From Bog-473 sp049513455 (GTDB lineage Bacteria > Actinomycetota > Acidimicrobiia > Acidimicrobiales > RAAP-2), in assembly GCA_049513455.1 (NCBI GenBank), contig JBEKWB010000005.1:1-64000 (forward strand): a stretch of DNA of 64,000 bases. Reading direction: 5' to 3'. The notes beneath the pieces were generated by a model that did no database searches, was not told where the DNA came from, and saw only the letters and a list, made by a program, of their open reading frames with translations. Made by a program: the position numbers and the translations under genes. Below, piece by piece: positions 42,338-50,866 of the stretch (its first letter is position 1; each line of letters starts with the position of its first letter).

Positions 42338-43369
42338 TTGTCCGCGCCTTTCCGTCTTGGATTCCTGTCCCACCTCCACGGGATCGCCGAACCCCCGCGG
42401 CTCTACCGGGACTACGTCGAGCTCTTCGTCGTCGCCGAGGAACTGGGCTTCGACTCCGCATGGGTCGCCCAGCACCACTTTGACTCCTCCGCGGGGCGGC
42501 TCCCGTCCCCGTTTCCGTTTCTCGCCGCGGTCGCCGAGCGCACCCGGAGAATCGAGCTCGGTACCGCGGTGGTGACACTCCCCCTGGAGGACCCGGTGCG
42601 CGTGGCCGAGGATGCCGCCGTGCTTGACGCCCTGAGTGGTGGACGACTCCAGCTGGGGGTCGGCAGCGGGGCTGACCCGGCCGTCTTCTCGGCATTCGGC
42701 AAGGACGTCGAACGGCGGAGAGAGGACAACACGGCCGGCGTGGCCGCCCTTTTGGGCGCGTTCGAGGGGCAATCGATCGGCGCGACGGACTTCCGGCTGC
42801 AGCCCGTCGCGCCCGGCCTGGCTCAGCGGGTGTGGCAGGCCGCCTTCAGCCTGGAGGGCGCCCGCTACGTGGGAGCCGCCGGGACCCGCCTCCTCTTGAA
42901 CCGGGCCACCTTCGGCAGTGAGGGCAGAACCGACGAGGTCCAGGCCCCATGGGCCAAGGCCTACCGGGAGGTATACACCGGGCCGGCCGACCACCTGCGG
43001 ATCGGCCTCTCCCGCGGTGTCTACCCCGCCGCCGACAAACGGGCGGCGAAGGCGGCCATTGAGCAGCCCGTTCTACGGATGGTCGAGCGCATGATCCGCG
43101 GCGGTCGCTTTCCCGCCGGGCTCAGCTCCGAGGAGTACTTCGAGAGGATGCACATCTCCTACGGCAGTCCGGAAGAGGTAGCCGAGCGGCTGGCCACCGA
43201 CCGGGTGCTGCCATTGGCCACCGAGCTGATCCTTCAATTCAGCCCCGCGGCACCATCGCTCGACGACGCCATCACGGCGCTGGAGCTTCTGGCCACGCAG
43301 GTAGCGCCCGCCCTCGGCTGGAAACCGACAACCGGGAGCGCTCCCGCACAACAACCAGCGGTCGTCTAA
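42338..43369 (+). CDS. LLM flavin-dependent oxidoreductase (luciferase-like)
   Basis: A 343-residue luciferase-like protein starting at TTG 42338 (ribosome site GAAAGGAC). Motifs: RLGFLSHLHGI at the N-terminus, FDSAWVAQHHF (about residue 47-57), RIELGTAVVTLPLEDPVRVAEDAAVLD and SGGRLQLGVGSG. These place it with the group of bacterial luciferase-like monooxygenases that use FMNH2, though a flavin or F420 choice cannot be made from the sequence alone. It differs from the SsuD-type proteins beside it. It is the last gene of the redoxin operon. Substrate unknown. Confidence 0.83.
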   Translation: MSAPFRLGFLSHLHGIAEPPRLYRDYVELFVVAEELGFDSAWVAQHHFDSSAGRLPSPFPFLAAVAERTRRIELGTAVVTLPLEDPVRVAEDAAVLDALSGGRLQLGVGSGADPAVFSAFGKDVERRREDNTAGVAALLGAFEGQSIGATDFRLQPVAPGLAQRVWQAAFSLEGARYVGAAGTRLLLNRATFGSEGRTDEVQAPWAKAYREVYTGPADHLRIGLSRGVYPAADKRAAKAAIEQPVLRMVERMIRGGRFPAGLSSEEYFERMHISYGSPEEVAERLATDRVLPLATELILQFSPAAPSLDDAITALELLATQVAPALGWKPTTGSAPAQQPAVV

Positions 43370-43434
43370 CGGTCGCGTCCCCACCCATTGATAATCACCG
43401 TCGGCACCCATTGACAGTCGTCTGTCGGCGCGTA

Positions 43435-43471
43435 CAAACTCTATAAAGTTGATCGACTTCATCGACTTTAT
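43435..43471. promoter_or_regulatory. Sulfur-type operator copy E (candidate Rrf2 site)
   Basis: CAAACTCTATAAAGTTGATC followed by GACTTCATCGACTTTAT. ATAAAGTTGAT and ATCGACTTTAT form an inverted repeat with a 7-base centre. A TTGACA-like -35 box lies about 25 bases upstream. It lies 16 bases before the ATG of the first tandem TauD gene. Confidence 0.65.
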
Positions 43472-43486
43472 GGAAAGGAACCCATC

Positions 43487-44350
43487 ATGACCACCGTCCT
43501 CGAGAGAAGCACTCCACCGGACAGCACCATCACCGTACGCCCCCTGCAGCCGACGGTGGGCGCCGAGATCTCCGGGGTGGATCTTCGCGAGCCCCTTTCC
43601 GATGCGGCACGAGACGAGATCAAAGCCGCCATCCTCGCCTACAAGGTCGTCTTCTTCCGGGACCAGTTCCTCAACCGCGAGCAGCACGCCGCCTTTGCGG
43701 CCCGTTTCGGCCCTCTCTATGAGGAGTACCCCAACGACCACCGGGCGGACCCGGCAGTCAACAAGGGGATCCACCGGGTGAGCGCCCTCGATTTCAAAGA
43801 CCGCGAGCATCTCCTTGCCGCCAAGAAGTGGGACGGCTATCACAGCGACACCAACTGGCGACTGGTCCCGAGCTGGGGTGCGGTCCTGCGGGCGGTGGAC
43901 GTGCCCGAGGTGGGCGGTGACACCGTCTGGGTGGATGCCGGTCTGGCCTATGACGAGTTGCCCGAGGATCTGAAAGAGCGCCTCGAAGGCCTGCACGCCA
44001 CCGTCGATTTCCAGGCCGCCTTGCACCATCTGGGTTACGAGTACCCGATTGTGGCCCACCCGATCGTCCGCACTCATCGGGAGACGGGCAAGAAGATCCT
44101 CTGGATCGACTTCGGCAAGAACCCATGGATCGTCGGTCTCGACAAGGACGAAAACGAGGAGCTGCTGACCAGGATCATCGATCAGTACCGCAAGCCCGAG
44201 TACCAGGTCCGGTTCCACTGGAAGCCGGGCTCTTTGGCCTTTTGGGACAACCGGGCCGCGGTGCACTACGCGGTGCGCAACTACGGCGACTACCCCCGGC
44301 TGCTCGAGCGGATCCTCATTCTCGACGAGCCGCTGTACGCCAACCTGTAA
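43487..44350 (+). CDS. TauD-type sulfonate/alkylsulfate dioxygenase
   Basis: A 287-residue Fe(II)/2-oxoglutarate dioxygenase. GAEISGVDLREPL is at about residue 25, the facial triad HxD is in GYHSDTNWRLVP (about 116-127), PEVGGDTVWVDAG follows, and the distal His is in WDNRAAVHYAVRNY with the 2OG-binding Arg in RLLERILI. All metal and 2OG ligands are present, so it should oxidise a sulfonate or alkyl sulfate to release sulfite or sulfate. It is the first of two tandem paralogues and follows operator copy E. Confidence 0.9.
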   Translation: MTTVLERSTPPDSTITVRPLQPTVGAEISGVDLREPLSDAARDEIKAAILAYKVVFFRDQFLNREQHAAFAARFGPLYEEYPNDHRADPAVNKGIHRVSALDFKDREHLLAAKKWDGYHSDTNWRLVPSWGAVLRAVDVPEVGGDTVWVDAGLAYDELPEDLKERLEGLHATVDFQAALHHLGYEYPIVAHPIVRTHRETGKKILWIDFGKNPWIVGLDKDENEELLTRIIDQYRKPEYQVRFHWKPGSLAFWDNRAAVHYAVRNYGDYPRLLERILILDEPLYANL

Positions 44351-44378
44351 CCACCATCCTCACCTGCATCATCAGGCA

Positions 44379-44423
44379 CCCTCGCCGTAGTCCCGCCAGC
44401 TCCCGGCGCGACTACGGCGAGGG
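44379..44423 (+). terminator. Hairpin between the tandem TauD genes
   Basis: CCCTCGCCGTAGTC and GACTACGGCGAGGG form a perfect 14-base stem with a 17-base loop, 28 bases after the first TauD stop. No U-tract follows. It could attenuate transcription into the second copy or stabilise the first transcript. Confidence 0.55.
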
Positions 44424-44496
44424 GCTTGGCTCCACTTCGCGCCGTGGTGCACCTCAGGTCCATCGACTCATCTCTCGATTCAGCGAAAGGAATCCC

Positions 44497-45369
44497 ATGA
44501 CGACCGTTCTCGAACCGGGCACACAGCACCGAGCTGGTGCGCTCACTATCCACCCTCTCCAGCCGACCATCGGAGCGAAGATCAGCGGCGTCGATCTTCG
44601 GGAACCCCTCAGCCCTTCCGATCGGGATCAGATCAAGGCCGCCATTCTGGAATACAAGGTGATCTTCTTCCGCAACCATGAACTCGACCGCGACCAGCAT
44701 GCTGCCTTCGCGGCGCAGTTCGGTCCGCTCTACACGCACCCCAGCGTGAACAAGCCCTACGAGGAGAAGGTGCCGGCGCTCCATCAGATTTCGGCGGCCC
44801 ACTCCGAGAAATATCAGAAGATAGCCGCCGCCCGCGCCGCCGAAGGCTGGGACCCGTATCACACCGACACCAGCTGGCGTCTGGTCCCGGCCTGGGGTGC
44901 CGTACTCCGCGCCGTCACGCTGCCCGATGTGGGGGGCGACACCGTGTGGGTCGACGCCGGCAAGGCCTACGAGTCGTTGCCCGACGAGGTGAAGGAGCGC
45001 CTAGAGGGCCTGCACGCGACCCATGACTTCCGATCGTCGCTGCAGGCGAACGGCCATGACTACCCGATCGTGGCTCACCCGATCGTGCGGGTGCATCGCG
45101 AGACGGGCGAGAAGATCCTGTGGGTGAACTTCACGCAATATCCATGGATCGTCGGATTCGATCGCGCCGAGAGCAGGGAGCTCCTCTCGATCATCCACGA
45201 CCAGTACCGCAAACCCGAGCACCAGGTCCGGTTCAACTGGAAGCCGGGGTCGATCGCCTTTTGGGACAACCGGGCCGCCGTGCACTACGCGGTGCGCAAC
45301 TACGGCGATTTTCCCCGGCTGTTGGAACGCATCTTGATCGCCGACGAGCCCCAGTACGCCGACCTTTAA
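44497..45369 (+). CDS. TauD-type dioxygenase (tandem paralogue)
   Basis: A 290-residue homologue of the preceding gene, with nearly the same plan: GAKISGVDLREPL (about residue 28), HxD in PYHTDTSWRLVP (about 126-137), PDVGGDTVWVDAG and WDNRAAVHYAVRNYGDFP. Over about 70 bases at the 3' end the two genes are almost identical in DNA sequence, which marks a fairly recent duplication or gene conversion. The ATG at 44497 has a GAAAGG ribosome site; the frame upstream is an artefact. All cofactor ligands are intact, so it is probably active on a related organosulfur compound. Confidence 0.9.
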   Translation: MTTVLEPGTQHRAGALTIHPLQPTIGAKISGVDLREPLSPSDRDQIKAAILEYKVIFFRNHELDRDQHAAFAAQFGPLYTHPSVNKPYEEKVPALHQISAAHSEKYQKIAAARAAEGWDPYHTDTSWRLVPAWGAVLRAVTLPDVGGDTVWVDAGKAYESLPDEVKERLEGLHATHDFRSSLQANGHDYPIVAHPIVRVHRETGEKILWVNFTQYPWIVGFDRAESRELLSIIHDQYRKPEHQVRFNWKPGSIAFWDNRAAVHYAVRNYGDFPRLLERILIADEPQYADL

Positions 45370-45395
45370 GCCGCAGTCGGTTTCTTGCCACTCAC

Positions 45396-45453
45396 CCCTG
45401 GCCGACCTCCCCACTCCGTCATCTCTTGAGCGGAGACGGGGGGTCGGCCAGGG
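45396..45453 (+). terminator. Strong hairpin at the end of the TauD operon
   Basis: CCCTGGCCGACC pairs perfectly with GGTCGGCCAGGG (12 bases). Inside, TCCCC/GGGG and CTCCG/CGGAG can extend the helix. It begins 26 bases after the second TauD stop and should terminate that transcript before the SDR gene. Confidence 0.65.
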
Positions 45454-45533
45454 TGCCGGTGCTTCTCCCACTTGGATCCTGCGAAGCGGGGCAGACTCGG
45501 GACACGCATCACGGCTGACAGGGGAAGAGAGTC

Positions 45534-46331
45534 ATGGATCTGCAACTGACGGACAAGCGGGCAATCGTCACCGGAGGCAGTCGCGGCATCGGGTTCGCTA
45601 TCGCCGAAGCGCTCGCCGCCGAGGGCACCGATGTGGCCTTGATCGCACGAGATAGGCGTCGCCTCGGTGAGGCGAGCCAGCGCCTGCAACAGCATGGTCG
45701 CCGCGTTCTCGCCCTCTCCGCCGACACCACCAGCGACGCTTCTGTGCGGGAAGCCGTGGCTCAGGCGGCCGAGGAGTTCGGAGGGATCGATATTCTCGTC
45801 AACGCCGCCGCCGAGCCGGGCGGACCCGGCGTCCCCAGAACGTTGGCCGAGCTGCCTGACGAGTTCCTCCTGGCAGAGCTCGACACGAAGGTGCTGGGCT
45901 ATCTGCGCTGCGCCCGTGCGGCCGCGCCGCACATGATACGGCAGGGTTGGGGTCGCATCGTCAACATCAGCGGGCTGGCCGCCCGCAGGTCCGGACTCCC
46001 CTCCGGGTCCATCCGCAACGTCGCCGTGGCCGCGCTGACGAAGAACCTGGCTGACGAGCTCGGACCTTCAGGGATCAATGTCACGGTCGTGCACCCCGGC
46101 ATGACCCTCACTGAACGCACCCCCGGGATGATCGCCGGTCTCGCCGCCGCGCGCGGGATCACCGAGGGCGAAGCAGAGGCACTTATGGCTGCAGACATAA
46201 GTATCGGACGCATCGTCACCGCGGCTGAGGTCGCAGACGTGGTGACGTTCCTGGCGTCGCCGCGCAGCGTGGCCATAAACGGCGATGCGATCGCCGTAGG
46301 GGGTGGCGCGCGCGGCGCCATCCATTATTGA
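45534..46331 (+). CDS. Divergent SDR lacking the catalytic Ser-Tyr-Lys
   Basis: A 265-residue SDR fold protein with an intact cofactor loop (VTGGSRGIGFAIAEALAAEG, about residue 12-31). The catalytic set is missing: the Ser region reads IVNISGLAARR, and where YxxxK is expected the sequence is PSGSIRNVAVAALTKNLADE, so Tyr is Gly and Lys is Asn (codons 46005-46007 and 46017-46019). The rest, including VVHPGMT, aligns well with SDRs. It may bind NAD(P) without classical reduction, or use another mechanism. It lies after the TauD operon's hairpin. The ATG has a GGGGAAGAG site upstream. Confidence 0.82.
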   Translation: MDLQLTDKRAIVTGGSRGIGFAIAEALAAEGTDVALIARDRRRLGEASQRLQQHGRRVLALSADTTSDASVREAVAQAAEEFGGIDILVNAAAEPGGPGVPRTLAELPDEFLLAELDTKVLGYLRCARAAAPHMIRQGWGRIVNISGLAARRSGLPSGSIRNVAVAALTKNLADELGPSGINVTVVHPGMTLTERTPGMIAGLAAARGITEGEAEALMAADISIGRIVTAAEVADVVTFLASPRSVAINGDAIAVGGGARGAIHY

Positions 46332-46405
46332 ACCGCCCGCCCCTCTGGCCCAAAGGTCGGACGCCCCAGGAAACGGTGACAGCGGAGTTGGAGAGGACGG
46401 GTCGC

Positions 46406-46864
46406 ATGGACCAACCACGAGATCGCCACACAGCGGACGTCATGGCCGCCTTGACCGAGCGTGGGATGCTGCTCGAATCGGCCCGAGGGCCGCTGCCCAA
46501 CGTGGCCGAGTTGGTGGCGGGCGAGCCGATTGCGGGAAGTTGGTGGTCCCACGCCGCCAGCCACGCCATCTACCGCACGATCACCGAGATTGGCGCCTCT
46601 CCAGATGTCGTGAGACTTCGTCTCCTGAACCGGAAGATAACCCTGGTCCACCGCCGGCTGTGGCCGGCTCTTGCTCGCGTCTCGGCGTGCTTTCCGGTGT
46701 CGGCGCTGGCGGCACTCACCCAGGAGCACACGAAATCCGGCGCGCATCGAACGCTCGAGCAGGCCTATCCGGACTGGCTTCCCGCTGGCGTCTCGTCAGC
46801 GGGACGGCGCCTCACCGAAGATGAGGCCTTCGCCGAACTTCCCCCCTGTCTGCGCCCATCATGA
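46406..46864 (+). CDS. Conserved protein of unknown function
   Basis: A 152-residue protein from ATG 46406, which has a GGAGAGGA site upstream; the frame is open back to a TTG that overlaps the SDR stop, and that start is possible too. Characteristic stretches are ELVAGEPIAGSWWSHAASHA (residues about 32-51), SPDVVRLRLLNRKITLVHRR and EHTKSGAHRTLEQAYPDWLP. Such sequences occur in other actinobacteria without an assigned function. The many Trp, Arg and His in the first block suggest nucleic-acid or cofactor contact, but this is speculation. It converges on an LLM gene with a six-base gap. Confidence 0.6.
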   Translation: MDQPRDRHTADVMAALTERGMLLESARGPLPNVAELVAGEPIAGSWWSHAASHAIYRTITEIGASPDVVRLRLLNRKITLVHRRLWPALARVSACFPVSALAALTQEHTKSGAHRTLEQAYPDWLPAGVSSAGRRLTEDEAFAELPPCLRPS

Positions 46865-46870
46865 CTCGTC

Positions 46871-48067
46871 TTACGCGGCGTAACGGTTGGCCGGTCGAGC
46901 CAACCCGAGAAGCCCCCGCAACGTGCTCGCCTCGTACGACGTCCTGAACACCCCCCTGTGCTGGAGCTCGGGAATGAGACCCCGGGTAATCGCCTCCAGG
47001 TCATGGGGAATCGTCCCCGGACGAAGCCGGAATCCTGAGAGACCGGCCCGTTGCCATTGCTCAAGCAGGTCGGCCAGATCAGCGGGCGTGCCGACGTAGA
47101 TCAGCGCATCGCTGGTGTACGCCTCTCCGGCCACCTCGTCCAGGCGGGACCTTCGCTCGTGCGCGGCAGCCGCGGTCCGGTCGAGGAACACGACGAGGTC
47201 ACCGAATACGTGAACGGTCTCCCCCGCTCTTCCGGCGGCATCCTTTTCGACCAGGATCTCCTCGGTGACGGCACGGACATCGGACACATCGTGCGGCGTC
47301 ACGTAGACGATATCGGCCGAACGGGCGCCGAACCGGTAGACCACCGGAGCGTGGGCCAGCGCGGTGACCAGCGGCTGGCCTTGAGGCGGACGGGGTACAA
47401 TTGATGGCCCTCTGACGTTGAACCATCGACCCTCAAAATCGATGTAGTGCAGTTTGTCACGGTCAACGAAGCGTCCCGTGGCGACGTCACGGATTTCAGC
47501 GTCGTCTTCCCAACTGTCCCAGAGCCTGCGCACCACCTCCACGAAGTCCGCCGCCTCGTCGAACCGATCGACAACTGCGGCCTGAACCTCGGGCTGGTTG
47601 AAGTCCGCTCTCCGGAACGTCGGGCTCTTGCGCCGCCCGAAATGGGCATCCTGGCTCGGGAGTGACAGTTGCGCCCGCCACCCGGCACGACCGCCGCTCA
47701 CGAAGTCGAGGGTGGCGATCGCCTTGGAGATGTGAAAGGGCTCCGTGTGCGTGACCGTCGCCGTGGGAACAAGGCCGATGCGCGAGGTCAAGGGGGCCAC
47801 CCGCGCCGCAATCAGCACCGCATCCAAACGGCCGCGCACCTGGTCCGTTCGTGCGTCGGGACCGTCGTCGCCGGAGGACTGGAGGCCCAAAGAATCCTCG
47901 ATCGTCACGAAGTCAAGCAGGCCGCGTTCAGCTTCCTGCACCAGATCCGTCCAGTAGGGCGCGGTGAGCAGTTCCGCCGGGCGAGCCCGCTCCTCCCGCC
48001 AGGCTGCGGGGTGCCACCCGGCCCCGTCAAGGGCAACAGCGAGGTGGAGTGCTGTGGATTTCGACAT
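46871..48067 (-). CDS. NtaA-like LLM flavin monooxygenase
   Basis: A 398-residue luciferase-like monooxygenase. It starts STALHLAVALDGAGWHPAAW and carries DFVTIEDSLGL, TATVTHTEPFHISKAIATLD and SGGRAGWRAQLSLPSQDAHF, followed by the long insertion FVEVVRRLWDSWEDDAEIRD typical of the nitrilotriacetate/DszA branch. The closing EASTLRGLLGL also fits. It needs FMNH2 from a separate reductase. It is the second gene of a minus-strand pair with 48098-49177 and is controlled from the divergent region that holds operator copy F. Substrate unknown; C-S or C-N cleavage is expected for the family. Confidence 0.86.
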   Translation of the reverse strand: MSKSTALHLAVALDGAGWHPAAWREERARPAELLTAPYWTDLVQEAERGLLDFVTIEDSLGLQSSGDDGPDARTDQVRGRLDAVLIAARVAPLTSRIGLVPTATVTHTEPFHISKAIATLDFVSGGRAGWRAQLSLPSQDAHFGRRKSPTFRRADFNQPEVQAAVVDRFDEAADFVEVVRRLWDSWEDDAEIRDVATGRFVDRDKLHYIDFEGRWFNVRGPSIVPRPPQGQPLVTALAHAPVVYRFGARSADIVYVTPHDVSDVRAVTEEILVEKDAAGRAGETVHVFGDLVVFLDRTAAAAHERRSRLDEVAGEAYTSDALIYVGTPADLADLLEQWQRAGLSGFRLRPGTIPHDLEAITRGLIPELQHRGVFRTSYEASTLRGLLGLARPANRYAA

Positions 48068-48097
48068 GTGATGGTCTTCGCTTTCTGGTCGCCGTCT

Positions 48098-49177
48098 TCA
48101 GGCGTTGACAGGAACGGGGGTTGGAAGAACCGGGGCCCAGTCCCACGGGGGATCGGGGATCTCCTTGCGCAGGCCCGGGGCGATCTCCGATTGGAACAGC
48201 TCGAGGCTCTCGCGGTGCTGGACGTCCGTGAGACCGCCCGCATCGGCGTGGATATGGAGTACGGAGTGTCCGAACTGCTCGTGGTAGCGGTGCACCTTGT
48301 CGACCACTTGCTGGGGGCTCCCGATGAGCGCGGAGCTCCGCTCGACGAAGTCCTCCAAGGTCGGGAAGACCGGCTGGAGCCCGAGTCTCCTTTGGAAGGC
48401 CAGATGCCTTTCGAATACCGGGCGGTACGCCGCGATCGCTTGTTGCGAGTCGCGCCTGGCGTAGTAGCCGGCACTACCGGCACCTACGGTTGCCGCGGCC
48501 GGATCGTGGCCGTAGGAGACCCACCGCTCCCGGTAGTAACGAATCAGTTCGGCGTAAGGCTCAATCGGGTTCGTCACGTTGGCCGAGAACAAGGGGTCAC
48601 CGTATCTGGCAGCCAGGTCAACCGATTCCCTACTGGTGGCGCTCCCGTGCCACACGCGGATCGGCTGCTGCAGCGGACGCGGCCAGACCTCGGCGTCGTC
48701 GAGGTTGGGGCGGAATCGTGGCGTTGCGGTGACTCTTCCCTCGCGCCAGATCCGGTGGAACAGTTCGTAGCTCTCGGCGTTGCGATCCCACTGGTCCTCG
48801 GGCGTGACGTGGAACAGCTCTCTTTGGGCCTCGCCGTTCCCCTTCCCGATGATCAGCTCCAGCCGACCGCCCGAGAGATGGTCCAGCGTCGCATAATCCT
48901 CGTACGCCCGCACCGGGTCGAGCAGGCTCAGCGTCGTTACTGCGGTGAACAACCGGATGGTCGAGGTGAGGGCCGCGATATGGCTGAGCACGACGGGAGG
49001 CGACGACGAGATGAACGGTCGCTCGTGGCGCTCACCCACCCCGAAGCCGTCGAAGCCGAGCTCCTCCGCCATGAGCGCATTGTCGACGACCTCCCGGAAG
49101 CGGTCGCTCGTCGGCTTCAGGACGCCCGTCACCGGGTCGGGCGCGTGGACGATGAGGGTGATCGCAAGAAACTTCAT
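48098..49177 (-). CDS. LLM flavin-dependent oxidoreductase
   Basis: A 359-residue luciferase-like oxidoreductase. Motifs: FLAITLIVHAPDPVTG at the N-terminus, FDGFGVGERHERPFISSSPP (about residue 39-58), TLSLLDPVRAYEDYATLDHL and SGGRLELIIGKGNGEAQREL, which place it with flavin-dependent members that lack the long NtaA insertion. It leads a minus-strand pair with the NtaA-like gene; a 30-base gap separates them. Its start is 89 bases from operator copy F, which it shares with the plus-strand LLM genes. Substrate unknown. Confidence 0.85.
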   Translation of the reverse strand: MKFLAITLIVHAPDPVTGVLKPTSDRFREVVDNALMAEELGFDGFGVGERHERPFISSSPPVVLSHIAALTSTIRLFTAVTTLSLLDPVRAYEDYATLDHLSGGRLELIIGKGNGEAQRELFHVTPEDQWDRNAESYELFHRIWREGRVTATPRFRPNLDDAEVWPRPLQQPIRVWHGSATSRESVDLAARYGDPLFSANVTNPIEPYAELIRYYRERWVSYGHDPAAATVGAGSAGYYARRDSQQAIAAYRPVFERHLAFQRRLGLQPVFPTLEDFVERSSALIGSPQQVVDKVHRYHEQFGHSVLHIHADAGGLTDVQHRESLELFQSEIAPGLRKEIPDPPWDWAPVLPTPVPVNA

Positions 49178-49265
49178 CTCATCGCTTCGGAGTTGGGCAA
49201 TCGAGAGCGGCGCGGAATCCCCCTAAGCTTATGTTCTTAGTCACATTTCCGCAATGGACGGTCAT

Positions 49266-49302
49266 CATTCTGCATAAATCCGACTTGATTAATCAAGATT
49301 CT
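49266..49302. promoter_or_regulatory. Sulfur-type operator copy F (candidate Rrf2 site)
   Basis: CATTCTGCATAAATCCGACT followed by TGATTAATCAAGATTCT. It includes the perfect 14-base palindrome CTTGATTAATCAAG (49284-49297). A 22-base stretch (49270-49291) is identical to copy G at 54859-54880. It lies in the 303-base gap between two divergent LLM operons and could control both; apart from the short ORF at 49329 I see nothing else in that gap. Confidence 0.65.
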
Positions 49303-49328
49303 CCTCGATAGGATGAAAAGGGCGCCGC

Positions 49329-49484
49329 ATGGTCGACCGTGTGACGCAAGACGCTCGTCCTTACTGGGTTGGAGTCTCGCAACTCGGGAATATGCACAAT
49401 ACCAAGTGGGTTGATGGGAAAGGGCTGGCCGGTCACGGTGAGATGAGCCAGATCGAAGACGAGAGTCGAGAGGGCCGACAATGA
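49329..49484 (+). CDS. Possible short leader ORF ahead of the LLM operon
   Basis: A 51-codon ORF (MVDRVTQDARPYWVG start) whose TGA overlaps the ATG of the following LLM gene (ATGA). It lies just downstream of operator copy F. No ribosome site is obvious and its composition is not clearly protein-like, but its termination exactly on the next start codon is the arrangement used for translational coupling. It may be a leader peptide or chance. I do not recognise it. Confidence 0.3.
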   Translation: MVDRVTQDARPYWVGVSQLGNMHNTKWVDGKGLAGHGEMSQIEDESREGRQ

Positions 49485-50866
49485 GCAGACGACCCAAGCA
49501 GGTACACCTGGCCGCCCACTTCCCCGGTGTCAACAACACGACCGTGTGGAGCGACCCCGAAGCCGGTAGCCACATTGAATTCGGCTCCTTCGTCCATCTG
49601 GCCCAGACGGCGGAACGGGCCAAGTTCGACTTCTTCTTCCTCGCCGAAGGTCTACGGCTCCGAGAGCAGCGAGGAAAGATCCACGACCTCGACGTCGTGG
49701 GCCGGCCCGACACCTTCACCGTGCTGGCTGCTCTCGCCGCGGTCACCGACCGCATCGGGTTGGCCGGCACCATCAACTCGACGTTCAATGAGCCGTTCGA
49801 AGTAGCCCGCCAGTTTGCATCGCTCGATCATCTCTCCGCCGGTCGGGCGGCGTGGAACGTCGTCACCTCCTGGGACGCGTTTACCGGCGAGAACTTTCGA
49901 CGCGGCGGGTTTCTGCCCCAGAACGAGCGCTATGCCCGGGCGAGGGAGTTCCTCCAGACCGCCCGCGAGCTGTGGGACTCCTGGGATGAGGATGCGCTCG
50001 TCATCGATCCGGGATCAGGACGGTATCTGCGGGATCCGAGTCCCGGAACGTTCGCGCACCGGGGCCCGCAGTTCGACATCGCGGGGCAGTTCACCACCCC
50101 GCGCCCTCCCCAGGGTCATCCGGTCATATTCCAGGCCGGGGACTCCAACGAAGGGAGGGAGTTCGCTGCCGCGACTGCCGATGCGATCTTCTCCCGCCAC
50201 GGCACCCTGGACGACGGCCAGAGCTTCTACACCGACGTCAAGGGACGCCTTTCCCGCTACGGCCGATCCCCCGACGAGCTGAAGATCCTTCCGGCGGCCA
50301 CCTTCGTGCTGGGCGACACCGAGGCCGAAGCACAGGAAAAGGCGATGGCCGTCCGGCGTCAACAGGTCAGCGGGCCGACCGCCATCTTGTTCCTCGAGCA
50401 TGTGTGGAACCGCGACTTGAGCGCGTACGACCCTGATGGTCCACTACCCGACATCGACCCCGATCCGGGAGAGAACGTCATCGCCAAGGGGCGGGCCAGC
50501 GTGCGGATGTACACCGACCCACTCCAGACGGCGAAGGAGTGGCGGGAGCGGGCTGCGGCCGAGAACCTGTCGATCCGTGAGTTGATGATCGAGATGACCG
50601 CACGGCAGTCGTTCATCGGAACGCCGGCTCAGGTCGCCGAACAGATCGACACCTCCGTGCAGAGCGACGCAGCCGATGGCTTCATACTCGTCCCCCACGT
50701 CACGCCGGGTGGTCTTGACGACTTCGCCGACCTGGTGGTCCCGATCCTCCAGGAAAGAGGCTCCTTCCGTCGCGAGTACGCCGGGTCGACGCTACGCGAT
50801 CACCTGGAACTTCCCCCGGCCCGGCGGGCCGACGAAGTCGTGCTGCAGTCGGGCACCGAGGGATGA
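49481..50866 (+). CDS. NtaA/DmoA-type LLM flavin monooxygenase
   Basis: A 461-residue monooxygenase. It has HLAAHFPGVNNTTVWSDPEA at the N-terminus, FDFFFLAEGLRLREQRG (about residue 49-65), NSTFNEPFEVARQFASLDHL, GRAAWNVVTSWDAFTGENF and the insertion RELWDSWDEDALVID. This places it with NtaA, DszA and dimethylsulfide monooxygenase (DmoA) relatives, which use FMNH2 to cleave C-N or C-S bonds. It leads a plus-strand operon with two further LLM genes; the next gene overlaps its stop by four bases. Operator copy F lies 179 bases upstream. Confidence 0.87.
   Translation: MSRRPKQVHLAAHFPGVNNTTVWSDPEAGSHIEFGSFVHLAQTAERAKFDFFFLAEGLRLREQRGKIHDLDVVGRPDTFTVLAALAAVTDRIGLAGTINSTFNEPFEVARQFASLDHLSAGRAAWNVVTSWDAFTGENFRRGGFLPQNERYARAREFLQTARELWDSWDEDALVIDPGSGRYLRDPSPGTFAHRGPQFDIAGQFTTPRPPQGHPVIFQAGDSNEGREFAAATADAIFSRHGTLDDGQSFYTDVKGRLSRYGRSPDELKILPAATFVLGDTEAEAQEKAMAVRRQQVSGPTAILFLEHVWNRDLSAYDPDGPLPDIDPDPGENVIAKGRASVRMYTDPLQTAKEWRERAAAENLSIRELMIEMTARQSFIGTPAQVAEQIDTSVQSDAADGFILVPHVTPGGLDDFADLVVPILQERGSFRREYAGSTLRDHLELPPARRADEVVLQSGTEG

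Noticed and set aside
47669..49240. 523-residue open frame on the plus strand
   Set aside because: It runs antisense to two LLM monooxygenase genes whose motifs are clear. High GC makes long antisense frames common; its composition is Arg/Gly/Val-rich with no domain.
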